Assembly (NCBI GenBank): GCA_003478935.1
Contig: QUFP01000018.1
Span: 16,805-80,804, forward strand
Length of the DNA: 64,000 nucleotides
Origin: Firmicutes bacterium AF25-13AC
GTDB taxonomy: Bacteria > Bacillota > Clostridia > Lachnospirales > Lachnospiraceae
Direction of reading: 5' to 3'
In this document: positions 10,431 to 20,032 of the stretch, in pieces
Layout: every line of letters starts with the position of its first letter
How positions within the stretch are numbered: position 1 is the first letter of the stretch
Made by a program: the position numbers and the translations under genes
The notes under the pieces: generated by a model
What the model saw: only the letters and a program-made list of their open reading frames with translations
Databases searched by the model: none
Told to the model about the DNA's origin: nothing

Positions 10431-12075
10431 AAGTAAAAAATCCGATCTTAAGAGGTTTTTATCCAGACCCGTCCATAGTTCGGGTGGGGGATGATTATTA
10501 CATAGCAAATTCAACTTTTGAGTGGTGGCCGGGCGTAAGCTCCACCATTCAAGAGATCTTGTGCACTGGGAGAAATTGCCGTCACCATTAAATCGCCAGT
10601 CACAGCTAGACCTGCGCGGTGTTGGTGCCTCACAGGGCATATGGGCACCATGTCTTACCTATGACAATGGAACATTTTATTTGGTTTATACCGTGGTAAA
10701 ATCTTTTTATTGCAACATGTACGATACTGCCAATTTTCTTGTGACTGCCACTGACATTCTTGGTCCATGGTCAGAGCCAATTGCACTCAACAATTTTGGA
10801 TTTGATCCATCGCTGTTTCACGATGACGATGGAAGAAAATATATGGTCAGCATGGTGACTGATCATCGCGTGCCGAAAAAATATGTAGGGCGTCTTGTAT
10901 TGCAGGAGTATGATGACGAGCAAAAGAAGATGGTAGGACCTGTCAGGGAAATTTTCTGCGCAGATAAAGTCTATCTGGAAGGTCCGCATATTTTCAAGCG
11001 AAAGGATTGGTATTATCTGTTTGCAGCAGATACTGGAACCGGAGAATTGCACGGACAGTCGATTCTTCGCTCCAAAAATGTCTGTGGATCATATGAGTGG
11101 TATGAGGGAAATTCTATTTTGACAGCAAGAGAGCATCCAGATTTCCTGCTTCAAAAATCTGGACACTGCGATCTTGTTGAGACACAAAACGGTGAGTGGT
11201 ATGCAGTTCATCTGTGTGGTCGTGCACTTGAGAATAGAAATCCAATGGATGCACCGCGCTTTGCAGGGGCAAGACGTTACACACTAGGAAGAGAAACGTG
11301 TATACAGAAAATGAAATGGACAAAGGACGACTGGCTGGTGTTGGCAAATGGAACAACGCTTCCTGATTTGGAGACAGAGGTGCCGGATGAACTAGCTGAC
11401 AAGGCTCAGGCAGAGCAGAAAAATCAGCAGAAGCAGCACGATCAGCAAGAATTTGGTGATGGCATGTTTGATGATTTTGATGATCCGTCAGGTCTGTCGG
11501 TGGTCTATCAGACACTTCGCCAACCGCTAACACCGGGCTATTGGTCACTCACCGAGCGTTCTGGCTATTTACGTCTTCGTGGACAGGAAGGTCTTTCCTC
11601 AAAATTTAATCAGAGTCTGATCGCAAGAAGATGGGAAGAGTTTTGCTTCGAGACTGCGACATGCGTGGAGTTTGAGCCAGAGGTGTTTAAGCAGATGGCA
11701 GGACTGATTTTGATGTACGATCAGGACAACTATTTTTATCTGCATGTCACATTTGATGAGGATGAGGGAAAATGTATCACACTGTTAACTGCAGAGAATA
11801 AAAAATATGAATATCCTGCTGGGTTCGTGCCGATTGAATCAGGAAAACCAGTCTATTTAAAGGCAGCCGTTGATCACGACAAGGCACAGTTTTTCTATGC
11901 TGTAGGTGATCAAAATTATAAGGCGATTGGACCGGTACTCGATGCAAGCATTTTGTCCGATGAGGCATGTAATGAAGGCTGGTTTACAGGAGCAATGGCA
12001 GGAATTTGTTGTCAGGATCTAACTGGATTTGGAAGAGCCGCGGATTTTGACTGGTTTTCATATAAAAATGTGTGA
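10427..12075 (+). CDS. GH43 beta-xylosidase/arabinofuranosidase-like enzyme (frameshifted)
   Basis: About 549 residues after restoring one base. The start ATG (10427-10429) overlaps the lyase stop. The N-terminus [13 protein letters not shown] followed by [17 protein letters not shown] is the classic GH43 five-bladed propeller opening, with the base Asp in [16 protein letters not shown] carries the pKa-modulating Asp, and [15 protein letters not shown] the acid Glu. From about residue 345 a concanavalin-like C-terminal domain ([20 protein letters not shown]) matches beta-xylosidase GH43 proteins. The frame breaks at 10531-10540; one extra base joins WWPGV to [12 protein letters not shown]. 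No signal peptide, so intracellular trimming of xylose- or arabinose-decorated oligosaccharides is likely. Confidence 0.83.
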
Positions 12076-12129
12076 TTACTCATAGACTTGAAAATGCAAC
12101 TTTGCAAATTTTAGGGGGAAGATTTGGAT

Positions 12130-15120
12130 ATGATAGAAAATGAGTTGAGAAAGCTTATTGGTGAGGCAAAAATGTGTCTTACTGACTTGCGCCCTTATAC
12201 AACACATGTTGCGCAGCTTGCATTAGAAGATATGATACAGCAGGCAGAGGCAGCAGTAAATCAGGACGAAAATGATGCATGTGGTTTATTACCGTTCACA
12301 ACAAAACGCGAGTTTGGAGATTGGCATTGGAACAAAGAGGATGCCTGCCAGTTTGCAAAGAAGCGCTATACGATGGCGTCTGTCTTTTTTGAGCCGGGAA
12401 AGGTTTATAGTACATATGGACTAGAGGATGCACTGGCATGGTTTAAAACGCAGGATTTGAGAAAGCCGCTTGCTGCATCTGAGATTAACGAAAAAAGTTA
12501 TGAAAAACAGGCATGTGAATTTTTGTCTATGGCAGAGACCTGCGAATACTATGAAAAAATATGCCGTGAATTTTTGAACAATATCACCTATGGAAATTCA
12601 ATCGGTCAGTGCAGTAACTTGGCAGGAGAGGCACTTTCACAGGCATTAAATCAGCTGACAAAAATTCGAGAAGAAAATACCGATATAACTGCAATTGCGA
12701 AGGCACTGGCTGCTTGCCTGAATGCATTGTGGGAACTTCGCTTATCACGAGTAGTTTGCAGCGAAAGTAATTTAGAATCTGGCGGCAACATTCTTCTTAG
12801 TGCAGCTCAGATGGAGGAAATTCGCCATAAAATCGAGTCCGATTCTCTCACGAAGGGTCAGTACGAGCAGATAAAAGCGCTTGCTGACATTGCGTCTCTT
12901 GAACAAAGAAAATCTGCGTACAGCGCACTTTTTGCCACAAGAGATGATTATGAACAGTTAAACCGCGAATTTGTCATTGAGACAAGCGCAGGCAATCGCC
13001 CAAGTTTTGCAGTTCCGAAGGGAACTGTGTCAGCATCGTTTGCACTTCGACTGCCTCGCGAGGACAATGAGCGCGATGACCTTGGTCACATTCAGGTTTG
13101 GAATATTGGCTTAAAGGTTTCAGAGGGAGAGAATATCCATCTTGATATTGAGACAGCAAATAGTTTGGAAGTGAATGAACGTGAGACAGCAGTTTGCAAA
13201 GTAACACTGTGCAATAAAACATCCGATCATGAGGCTGTGTGGATCTATGACAAGGCGATTGCAATGCGTGATGATGCAATTTATACGGTAATGTTTGATG
13301 CAAAGCAGGATGGAAAGTTAAAAAAGGGTATGCAGATTGAGCTGACATTCTTTGACAAAGAGGGAAATAAGCTTGGCACACACGAGGAAAACTTTAATCG
13401 CAAGGCATGGCTTGATGTGAAAAAATATAATATGTATACCCAGTGTGATGCAATTTGTTATTGGTATACAAAAGATACGGCATATGCAGAAAAGTCAAAG
13501 ATTGAGATGCTTCATTTCTTAGATGATTTCTGTCAGGGTGCGCATCACTGGCTGCGTTACAACGAGCGTCCGGAGGGAAGCGATGCTTACGGCGGAGTGC
13601 AGGGAGGAAGAAGCCTATTTACAATAGCTGTAGCATATTCGATGATTCGTGACAGCGGAGTATGGAATAAGGAAGAAAAGGATCGTTTTTATGGTCTTGT
13701 TTCCTATATGCTGCGTTATCTGGCAGATCTTCGTGACCGTACACTTCTGACAAAGGAGCGGGCACAGCGTGGAAGCAGCAACTGGCAGACCGATATGCAC
13801 ATCGGAAGCGCAGCCATTATGATGGCAATTCCTGATTTTCCAAATCGAAAGCTTTGGATGTATAATTCCGAGGCAGTGCTTAGGGCACAGTTAGATTATA
13901 AATTAAATGCAGATGGCTCATGGCCGGAATCACCTCGTTACCATTTTGCTTCGCTGGAGCATTTTTCATTGTATGCAAGACTGTGGGAGCGTGAGTCTGG
14001 AGAAAATTGGTTTATCTCAAGGAATGCTAATATGCCGGGACTTATTGATATGTTTCGTTATCCACTGTACACACAGACACCGCCATATGCATATTTTAAT
14101 GACTGCATTGCCACACCGCCATTTGGCGATCATAAGCTTGGAAATGGAACCGAGTTTGCGTTATATGGTTTGTACTGTGATCAGGTGGCACAGTATGATC
14201 GTGACATTGCACAGAAAATGTACGCGACATGGTGTCGTGCAAAGAAGCCAGTGAAGGGCTTCTGGGGAGAATCGGTAACATTAGAGAATCTGATGTATTC
14301 GTCTACACTGCAGGGTAGGGCAAATGCACAAGCTAGTCTTGATCTTAAATCATGTGCATCATTCCCAAATTCAGGAATCTATGTATTTCGCGATCATTTT
14401 GGCACGCCGCAGGAAAATTACTTGGCTGTAATGTCCAGCCCGAAAAATATTGGACATGGTCATAAAGATCAGGGTGCTTTCATTTATTATTATCATTGTA
14501 TTCCTGTTATAATGGATTCTGGAATTGAAGGTTATTTTGAGGCAAGCACTCCATGGCATATATGCTCCTACTCACATGCTGTCATGCAGTTTGAGGCACC
14601 ACCGCATGGACCGATTGAAAAGACAGCAGGCTTTATAAATCTGAGCGCAGGCACGTACAGTTTGGAGCGCGGATGGAATGATGGCCCGGATTGCAGCAAA
14701 GTCACACAGCTTTGCCTTAATGATACGAATGACAGCTGCGAAAGCATCTCAATGGAAATTAAAAATCCAAAGGGATGCGGTGTGCAGCATCGCACGATCA
14801 CAATTAACCATCTTGCAGAGACAGTTACAGTACAGGATACCGTTATGGATTTTTCTGGACAAGTATTATTTAATCTTCCGATTCTGGCAAAATCGGCAGT
14901 ACAAAATGGAAATGAAATTTTTGCAGACGGATATTATGGTGTGAAAATTAAGATTACAATTCACTCAAATGCAGAGTTTGTTGTGATTGAGTCAGGACGC
15001 GCAACGCCGATGGCACCGGGAGCAAACGATCATACCGACCTTTTGTATCTTCGCATAAAGGCAACGGCAGAGGATGGAGTTGCAATTACGATTGCACCGT
15101 ATAAGGAGCATTCTAAGTAA
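12130..15120 (+). CDS. Second heparinase II/III-like polysaccharide lyase
   Basis: Encodes 996 residues. I use the ATG at 12130 because AGGGGGAA (12113-12120) is correctly spaced to it; a TTG two codons earlier is too close. An all-helical N-terminal segment of about 250 residues is followed by a sugar-binding-like beta region, an alpha/alpha toroid (TDMHIGSAAIMMAIPDFPN near residue 552) and the heparinase II/III C-terminal domain (GHGHKDQGAFIYYYH near 774, then SYSHAVMQFE). It is not a close copy of the first lyase, suggesting a different linkage or chain position. No signal peptide is present. It follows the GH43 by 54 bases in the same operon. Confidence 0.83.
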   Translation: MIENELRKLIGEAKMCLTDLRPYTTHVAQLALEDMIQQAEAAVNQDENDACGLLPFTTKREFGDWHWNKEDACQFAKKRYTMASVFFEPGKVYSTYGLEDALAWFKTQDLRKPLAASEINEKSYEKQACEFLSMAETCEYYEKICREFLNNITYGNSIGQCSNLAGEALSQALNQLTKIREENTDITAIAKALAACLNALWELRLSRVVCSESNLESGGNILLSAAQMEEIRHKIESDSLTKGQYEQIKALADIASLEQRKSAYSALFATRDDYEQLNREFVIETSAGNRPSFAVPKGTVSASFALRLPREDNERDDLGHIQVWNIGLKVSEGENIHLDIETANSLEVNERETAVCKVTLCNKTSDHEAVWIYDKAIAMRDDAIYTVMFDAKQDGKLKKGMQIELTFFDKEGNKLGTHEENFNRKAWLDVKKYNMYTQCDAICYWYTKDTAYAEKSKIEMLHFLDDFCQGAHHWLRYNERPEGSDAYGGVQGGRSLFTIAVAYSMIRDSGVWNKEEKDRFYGLVSYMLRYLADLRDRTLLTKERAQRGSSNWQTDMHIGSAAIMMAIPDFPNRKLWMYNSEAVLRAQLDYKLNADGSWPESPRYHFASLEHFSLYARLWERESGENWFISRNANMPGLIDMFRYPLYTQTPPYAYFNDCIATPPFGDHKLGNGTEFALYGLYCDQVAQYDRDIAQKMYATWCRAKKPVKGFWGESVTLENLMYSSTLQGRANAQASLDLKSCASFPNSGIYVFRDHFGTPQENYLAVMSSPKNIGHGHKDQGAFIYYYHCIPVIMDSGIEGYFEASTPWHICSYSHAVMQFEAPPHGPIEKTAGFINLSAGTYSLERGWNDGPDCSKVTQLCLNDTNDSCESISMEIKNPKGCGVQHRTITINHLAETVTVQDTVMDFSGQVLFNLPILAKSAVQNGNEIFADGYYGVKIKITIHSNAEFVVIESGRATPMAPGANDHTDLLYLRIKATAEDGVAITIAPYKEHSK

Positions 15121-15181
15121 TACATAAAAACTTCAAGTAACAAAAATATAAAATAAATTGGAAAGAGAGGAAATTTGAAAA

Positions 15182-16398
15182 GTGGAACACACAAAGAAAT
15201 TTGACGCACTTACAAAATTTGCTGAGGCTGATGCCGTACAGCTGGAATCAACAGAAAAGGAATGGCTGGATCAGGTTTATGAAAAGATCGAAACAAAAAT
15301 TCAGTGGGTCAGCGAAAAGTCAAAGGATAAGATCCCATATCTGACAATTAATGGAACACATGATGATCGCAGTGATCTGTCAAAAGAGTGGAGAGCAGAT
15401 GATGGCCTAAACTGGTGGACGAATGGTTTCTGGGGCGGCATTTTATGGATGCTGTATCAGGCTTCCGGACGCGAGCGCTATGCTGAGATTGCGCGAATCT
15501 CTGAAAAAAGATGGATGCATGCCTTGATAGTTACTATGGACTTCATCACGATGTTGGTTTTATGTGGAGGCCAACCGCGGCAGCAGATTATGACTTGACA
15601 CACAATAAAGAGTCAAGAAAGCGTGCGCTTCATGCAGCAAATCTTTTAGCAGGACGTTTTAATCCGGTTGGTCAGTACATTCGTGCATGGAATGATATTC
15701 CGGGATCAGATGACGATACAAGAGGCTGGGCAATTATTGACTGTATGCTTAATTTATCTCTTCTTTACTGGGCATCTGAGGAGACTGGAGATCCTCGTTT
15801 TCGTCAGATTGCAATGCTTCATGCCGATACCGTACAGAAATATTTTGTACGCCCAGATGGATCTGTAAATCACATCATAGAGTTTAATCCAGAGACTGGC
15901 GAATTTGTTCGAGCTTACGGCGGTCAGGGGTACTGCGAGGGATCAGCGTGGACACGCGGTCAAGGCTGGGCGGTATATGGCTTTATGATTAGCTATATTC
16001 ATACTGGTAAGCAGGAATATCTTGATACCGCAAAGCGTATTGCACACTATATTATGGCAAATATTCCGGACAGTGGCATCATTCCAGTTGATTTTAGACA
16101 GCCAAAAGAGCCGGCATGGGAGGATTCCTGTGCAGCATGCGTTATTGCAAATGGATTAATTGAGATTGCAAAGTATGTGCCAGAATTAGAAAAAGATATG
16201 TACATAAGAGCGGCAGTTAAAATCTTAAAGGCAATTGATCAGACAAGAGCAAACTGGGGAACAGATTGTGATTCCATCGTATTAAATTGTACGGGTGCTT
16301 ACCATAGTCCAGATCATCATTTTACAATGGTGTATGCAGATTTTTATTTTATCGAGGCTGTATTAAAGCTTAGAGAAAATGACTACTTTATGTGGTAA
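15182..16398 (+). CDS. Unsaturated uronyl hydrolase, GH88/GH105 family (frameshifted)
   Basis: About 405 residues after restoring one base. GTG start at 15182 with AGAGAGG at 15164-15170. It resembles the intact paralogue at 49205: TNGFWGGILW, then a six-hairpin barrel with HHDVGFMWRPTA, GWAIIDCMLNLSLLYW, GQGYCEGSAWTRGQGWAVYG and IPVDFRQPKEPAWEDS. These enzymes hydrate the C4-C5 double bond of unsaturated uronides released by lyases, which fits the two lyases upstream. The frame breaks in an A6 run (15504-15509): SEKRWMHAL becomes SEKKMDACLDSYYG with seven A. No signal peptide. Last gene before a terminator. Confidence 0.85.
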
Positions 16399-16423
16399 CA
16401 AAATAGACATGTAATACATTACA

Positions 16424-16485
16424 AAAAGATCTCTGAATTCAAAAAAATCAAAACTAAGATTGATATAGAAATCCAGAGATCTTTT
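16424..16485. terminator. Bidirectional terminator between GH88/105 and YesL genes
   Basis: AAAAGATCTCTG (from 16424) pairs with CAGAGATCTTTT (to 16485) across a long AT-rich loop. It is flanked by A and T tracts and serves the two convergent genes. Confidence 0.65.
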
Positions 16486-16495
16486 ATATTTATTT

Positions 16496-17155
16496 TCATT
16501 TTGCATCATTCATCACAGCTACACTTCCAGGCGTAAACTCATGGTCAGGAAGATACTGGCGAAAAATTCTGTTAAAAATATAAGACTGTAAAAATGCAAT
16601 TAACGGAAATCCGAATATAACAAGCGGATAAAACTTTAATACCATCAAAGCGCTACCGCCAAATAAAAGAATAACAAGGCAGATGCTCCAGTGAATATTT
16701 TTGAGTGAGATAAAAAGGCTACAGCGAAGCAGTTCTATTATTCGCATGTCGAACTGGGACAATAGCGGAAAAAAATAAATAGAGATCAGCGCAAAGATCA
16801 CAAACAGGCTTAAAAATAGGTGTGAAGCAATGCGAAGCAGATCATTTGGACTGCCAGAAAGGTTCCACCAGTTAAAACAGATCATGCCAAAGAAGGCAAG
16901 CACGATCAGCCATACACCAGTCGCCTGCAAGAAGTTTTCTTTAAATGAGTGAAAGAAATCTTTTGCAATATAACCTTCATCATCTCGTGTCATGCGCATC
17001 GCAGTGTAGTAAACTGCAGTTGTGGAGGCACCGATCGTTATGATGGGGAGACTACAGATCAGCCATAAAAAATTGAGCCATGCCAGATACATGATTTTCG
17101 TCAGAAAATTTGCAATCTTATTATCTGGATTAAAAATGTTAAACAGGTTTTTCAT
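16496..17155 (-). CDS. yesL: YesL-like membrane protein (DUF624)
   Basis: Encodes 219 residues with about five membrane segments and the DUF624 opening (NLFNIFNPDNKIANFLTKIMYLAWLN begins the protein, then PIITIGASTTAVYYTAMRM). The ATG at 17155 follows AGAAAGGAAT; upstream codons in the same frame are low-complexity Lys/Arg and probably untranslated. YesL proteins are found beside YesN regulators and LplB/LplC transporters in Bacillus and Clostridia glycan loci. Their molecular role is not established; participation in the sensor or transporter complex is only a suggestion. Confidence 0.85.
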   Translation of the reverse strand: MKNLFNIFNPDNKIANFLTKIMYLAWLNFLWLICSLPIITIGASTTAVYYTAMRMTRDDEGYIAKDFFHSFKENFLQATGVWLIVLAFFGMICFNWWNLSGSPNDLLRIASHLFLSLFVIFALISIYFFPLLSQFDMRIIELLRCSLFISLKNIHWSICLVILLFGGSALMVLKFYPLVIFGFPLIAFLQSYIFNRIFRQYLPDHEFTPGSVAVMNDAK

Positions 17156-17375
17156 AGTAAATAATTCCTTTCTATTTGCTTTTTGTTCTTGTCGAGCTTT
17201 GCTTGTCGCATTTTTGCTTTTCTTCCATTTCTTCTGCTTTCTAGTATAAAGAAGACAGAGAGAAAAACAAGACAAAAAGTTTATGAAAGAGCTGATCTGT
17301 AAAAAACAAACTACCAAATATCAGTCATCTGTGATAAAACAAATAAAAACTATGAAAACAGAAAGGTGGCAGAAC

Positions 17376-18233
17376 ATGAAACTTGCATTGATTCAGACAA
17401 AGCAAAATGAACTTTACAATTTTCCGGGGACACGGACTTTTGATACAGAAGAGGTATTGCAGCTGCGACATGAATACATGGAAGAAGTATTTCGCATGGC
17501 AGAAGAAGCGGCAAAAGAGGGAGCTGACTTGATTGCTACAACAGAAGTAGTAAATTACAGTGGTCATTTTTCAAAAATAAAAGTGCCATATGCTGATTTG
17601 TATCAGGAGATGAGCCAAGAGCAGGAAGAGATATCAAATGAGAAAAATAACAAATCCGATTATAATGTGCCAACAAATGAGGAGGCTCGTTTTGCAGCAA
17701 TTGCAGCAAAGTACGGTGTAATGATTCTTGCTGGACTAGCGCGAAAGGAAAACGGAAAACTCTATAATAGTACGGTTTTCTGGGGAAGAGACGGCAAGGT
17801 GCTAGATATCTATCATAAGATTCATCTGGCAGGAGATGAGTCAGAAGTGTTCACACTGGGTGATAGACTTCACACCATTGATACCGAATTTGGGCGAATC
17901 GGAATGGCGATCTGCTGGGATATGCAATTTCCTGAGATGGCAAGAAATCTCGCAAAGATGGGCACTGATCTAATTGTGTGTTCGACATGGGGATGGGAGT
18001 GGATTTATGGTCCGGCAAGAGCCTATGAAAATGGTATTTTTGTAGCGGCAGCAATGGCAGTTCCGTATTGGATGCCAATTGAAGATCTAAGGCGACCGAG
18101 TATGGTTGTTTCACCAGATGGAAAGATTTTGTCAGAAGGTCCGACTGACAAGGCAGCAATTGTGTATTGTGAGATTAATGATATTCACTGCAAACAAAGC
18201 AGGGAGTTTCGCCTGAACACACCACTTCGGTGA
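17376..18233 (+). CDS. Carbon-nitrogen hydrolase (nitrilase superfamily)
   Basis: Encodes 285 residues with the Glu-Lys-Cys triad of the nitrilase superfamily: Glu near 57 (IATTEVVNYSG), Lys near 148 (DIYHKIHLAGDE) and Cys near 179 (GMAICWDMQFPEMAR). The ATG at 17376 is preceded by AAAGGTGG; an in-frame ATG at 17283 has no good ribosome site. Members hydrolyse amides, N-carbamoyl groups or nitriles. Next to a lyase locus it might process an N-acylated or amidated sugar product, but substrate cannot be read from sequence. It has its own short unit between convergent and divergent neighbours. Confidence 0.85.
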   Translation: MKLALIQTKQNELYNFPGTRTFDTEEVLQLRHEYMEEVFRMAEEAAKEGADLIATTEVVNYSGHFSKIKVPYADLYQEMSQEQEEISNEKNNKSDYNVPTNEEARFAAIAAKYGVMILAGLARKENGKLYNSTVFWGRDGKVLDIYHKIHLAGDESEVFTLGDRLHTIDTEFGRIGMAICWDMQFPEMARNLAKMGTDLIVCSTWGWEWIYGPARAYENGIFVAAAMAVPYWMPIEDLRRPSMVVSPDGKILSEGPTDKAAIVYCEINDIHCKQSREFRLNTPLR

Positions 18234-18268
18234 ACAAGATTTGCAATTTGTAAAAAAATGCAATAAAA

Positions 18269-18296
18269 CAGGCGGCAAGAAAGTCGCCTGAAAAAT
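18269..18296 (+). terminator. Terminator after the carbon-nitrogen hydrolase
   Basis: CAGGCG (from 18270) and CGCCTG (to 18290) form a short stem around GCAAGAAAGT, followed by A-rich rather than T-rich sequence, so termination strength is uncertain. Confidence 0.35.
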
Positions 18297-18321
18297 AATA
18301 GTAAATTTACTTTGCCCAAAG

Positions 18322-18348
18322 AAAAATAAGGCGGCCATTGGCCGCCTA
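18322..18348 (-). terminator. Terminator of the deacetylase gene
   Basis: On the minus strand AGGCGGCC-AAT-GGCCGCCT (18347-18329) is followed by TATTTTTC. It begins just after the deacetylase stop codon at 18351-18353 and is a canonical terminator. Confidence 0.75.
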
Positions 18349-18350
18349 TT

Positions 18351-19820
18351 TCATTTCGCCCACGGAAAGATAATCGAGAGACTGTCATCTGAGGAATTGC
18401 TTTCTGAAGTAGTATCTGGTGCAGATTCAGCAGTTTGTGAGCCTTCGGTCTGATTTTCGCTTTGAGATTGTCCTGCCGTCGGTGCTTGTGTTTCGACCTC
18501 GGATTGCTGCACTTGTGTTTCAGCTGACGTATTTGTCTCTGGCTGAATCTCAGTGGACTCCTGTGTCTGTCCAAGCGCTGGATCAAAGTAATTATAAACC
18601 TGACCTGGTACCATGCCGCCTCTTGCAGCTGCCATTTCACTGACTGTAACGAGCTCATAGCCGGCAGCAATCAGTTCTGGGATGATAATTTGGGATGCCT
18701 GCGCAGAGGATGCTTCCATATCGTGCATAAGCACAATGGCGCCGTCTTTTACCTTGCTTCTTATCGTATCGCATGTGGTTGCCACATCATGATGCTGCCA
18801 GTCAATTGTGTCCACGCACCACATGATAAGCGGATAACCGTCATCAACAGCTGCTACATTGGCACATGATGCATCATCAGTTGCGCCTGTCGGCGGTCTC
18901 ATGATGCATGGGCGGTTTCCTGTAATCATCTGCACATAGGAGCTTGTACTGCTGATTTCCTGATCTGTTACCTGTGCATCCATATTTGTAATTTTATAAT
19001 GATTGTAGGTATGATTTCCAATTTCAGAACCTGAATTTTCAATATTTTGGATAATATCCGCGCAGCGTTCTACATTCCTGCCAAGAACAAAGAATGTAGC
19101 ATAGGCACCATTTGCCGTCAGAGTATCAAGAATAATCTGTGTATTTTGCGTGGAAGGACCATCATCATACGTCAGTGCAACCATCGGCTTTGTGGCGTCA
19201 ACAGTGTGCCTAAGCTTTCCCTGTGAGGTAAAATCGTAGACGAGATCACCGATACGGTGGCAGCCTACATATACATGTCCATTTTCATCTGTCATACCAG
19301 TAGCGCCGTCAGGAAAAGTAAAATTCCCTGTCACAGCTTTTCCATCTTCACCGAAATAGTAATAATAGCCATCATCGCATTTTACAGTAGAGCAAAAATA
19401 TTGGCGGCCATCATCAGTAAAACAATATGTATCACCATTTTCATCTATATAGCGACCTGTCTGCATTATGCCGTCATCAGAAAAAAGATAGCGTGAATCA
19501 TCGATCATTTGATATCCAGTCAAAAGATAGCCATTCTGGCAGTAGCCCATCGTGCCGTCAGCATTTGTAATCCAGCCCTCAGCAGGCTTGTTGTCATCAT
19601 CAGTTCGGTAAAGTGCTTCTCTGTCAAAAGTCTCAGATTCTGTTTCATAAAAGCTCTCGGATTCATTGGCAGCCAAGTTCGCTTCATAGTCATCTGTAGA
19701 TGTAGCGATAGTTTGATTAGAAGGTGCATTTGAAGTACATGCGTTTAAAAAGAACGTGCCAGACAGTCCAAGAGCAAGTGCCAGCTTTTTTAGCTGGCCT
19801 CTTTTTGTAATATTATGCAT
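18351..19820 (-). CDS. Lipoprotein polysaccharide deacetylase (NodB domain) with cell-wall-binding repeats
   Basis: Encodes 489 residues. A lipoprotein signal ends at Cys28 (SGTFFLNACTS). Residues about 70-205 hold several aromatic repeats (GWITNADGTMGYCQNGYLL, then similar units), like choline/glucan-binding repeats. The NodB domain follows: TYDDGPS (metal Asp pair), GNHTYNH (metal His pair), MRPPTGATD, WCVDTIDWQ and IVLMHD, so all five motifs are present and the enzyme should be active. A Ser/Thr/Gln-rich low-complexity tail of about 75 residues ends the protein. It probably removes N-acetyl groups from peptidoglycan or another surface glycan. Ribosome site GGGGGAT precedes the ATG. Confidence 0.88.
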   Translation of the reverse strand: MHNITKRGQLKKLALALGLSGTFFLNACTSNAPSNQTIATSTDDYEANLAANESESFYETESETFDREALYRTDDDNKPAEGWITNADGTMGYCQNGYLLTGYQMIDDSRYLFSDDGIMQTGRYIDENGDTYCFTDDGRQYFCSTVKCDDGYYYYFGEDGKAVTGNFTFPDGATGMTDENGHVYVGCHRIGDLVYDFTSQGKLRHTVDATKPMVALTYDDGPSTQNTQIILDTLTANGAYATFFVLGRNVERCADIIQNIENSGSEIGNHTYNHYKITNMDAQVTDQEISSTSSYVQMITGNRPCIMRPPTGATDDASCANVAAVDDGYPLIMWCVDTIDWQHHDVATTCDTIRSKVKDGAIVLMHDMEASSAQASQIIIPELIAAGYELVTVSEMAAARGGMVPGQVYNYFDPALGQTQESTEIQPETNTSAETQVQQSEVETQAPTAGQSQSENQTEGSQTAESAPDTTSESNSSDDSLSIIFPWAK

Positions 19821-19928
19821 TGGATGAAATCCCCCATTAATCGAAATTTAGATTTCTACTAGTATAGCACGCAGTTAAAAAAAAGGGAACATGAGAAAAA
19901 TCACTTTCAGCAAAAAATGTTATTTTCA

Positions 19929-19950
19929 ATCAAAAAAAATATAGTATAAT
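19929..19950 (+). promoter_or_regulatory. Candidate promoter for the diguanylate cyclase gene
   Basis: TATAAT at 19945-19950, with a weak TTTTCA -35 element 16 bases earlier in a run of A. The leader to the ATG at 20033 is about 75 bases. Confidence 0.4.
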
Positions 19951-20032
19951 GAAAAAAAGGAAACTTGTAAAAGAGTGGAATTAATTGTGCGAGTGCTCTT
20001 AGAAGTAAAGATACATGAGAGGAGGCAAGAGG

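Noticed and set aside
11114..11548. Minus-strand frame opposite the GH43 gene
   Set aside because: Low-complexity His/Pro/Leu composition typical of antisense frames; no family match seen.
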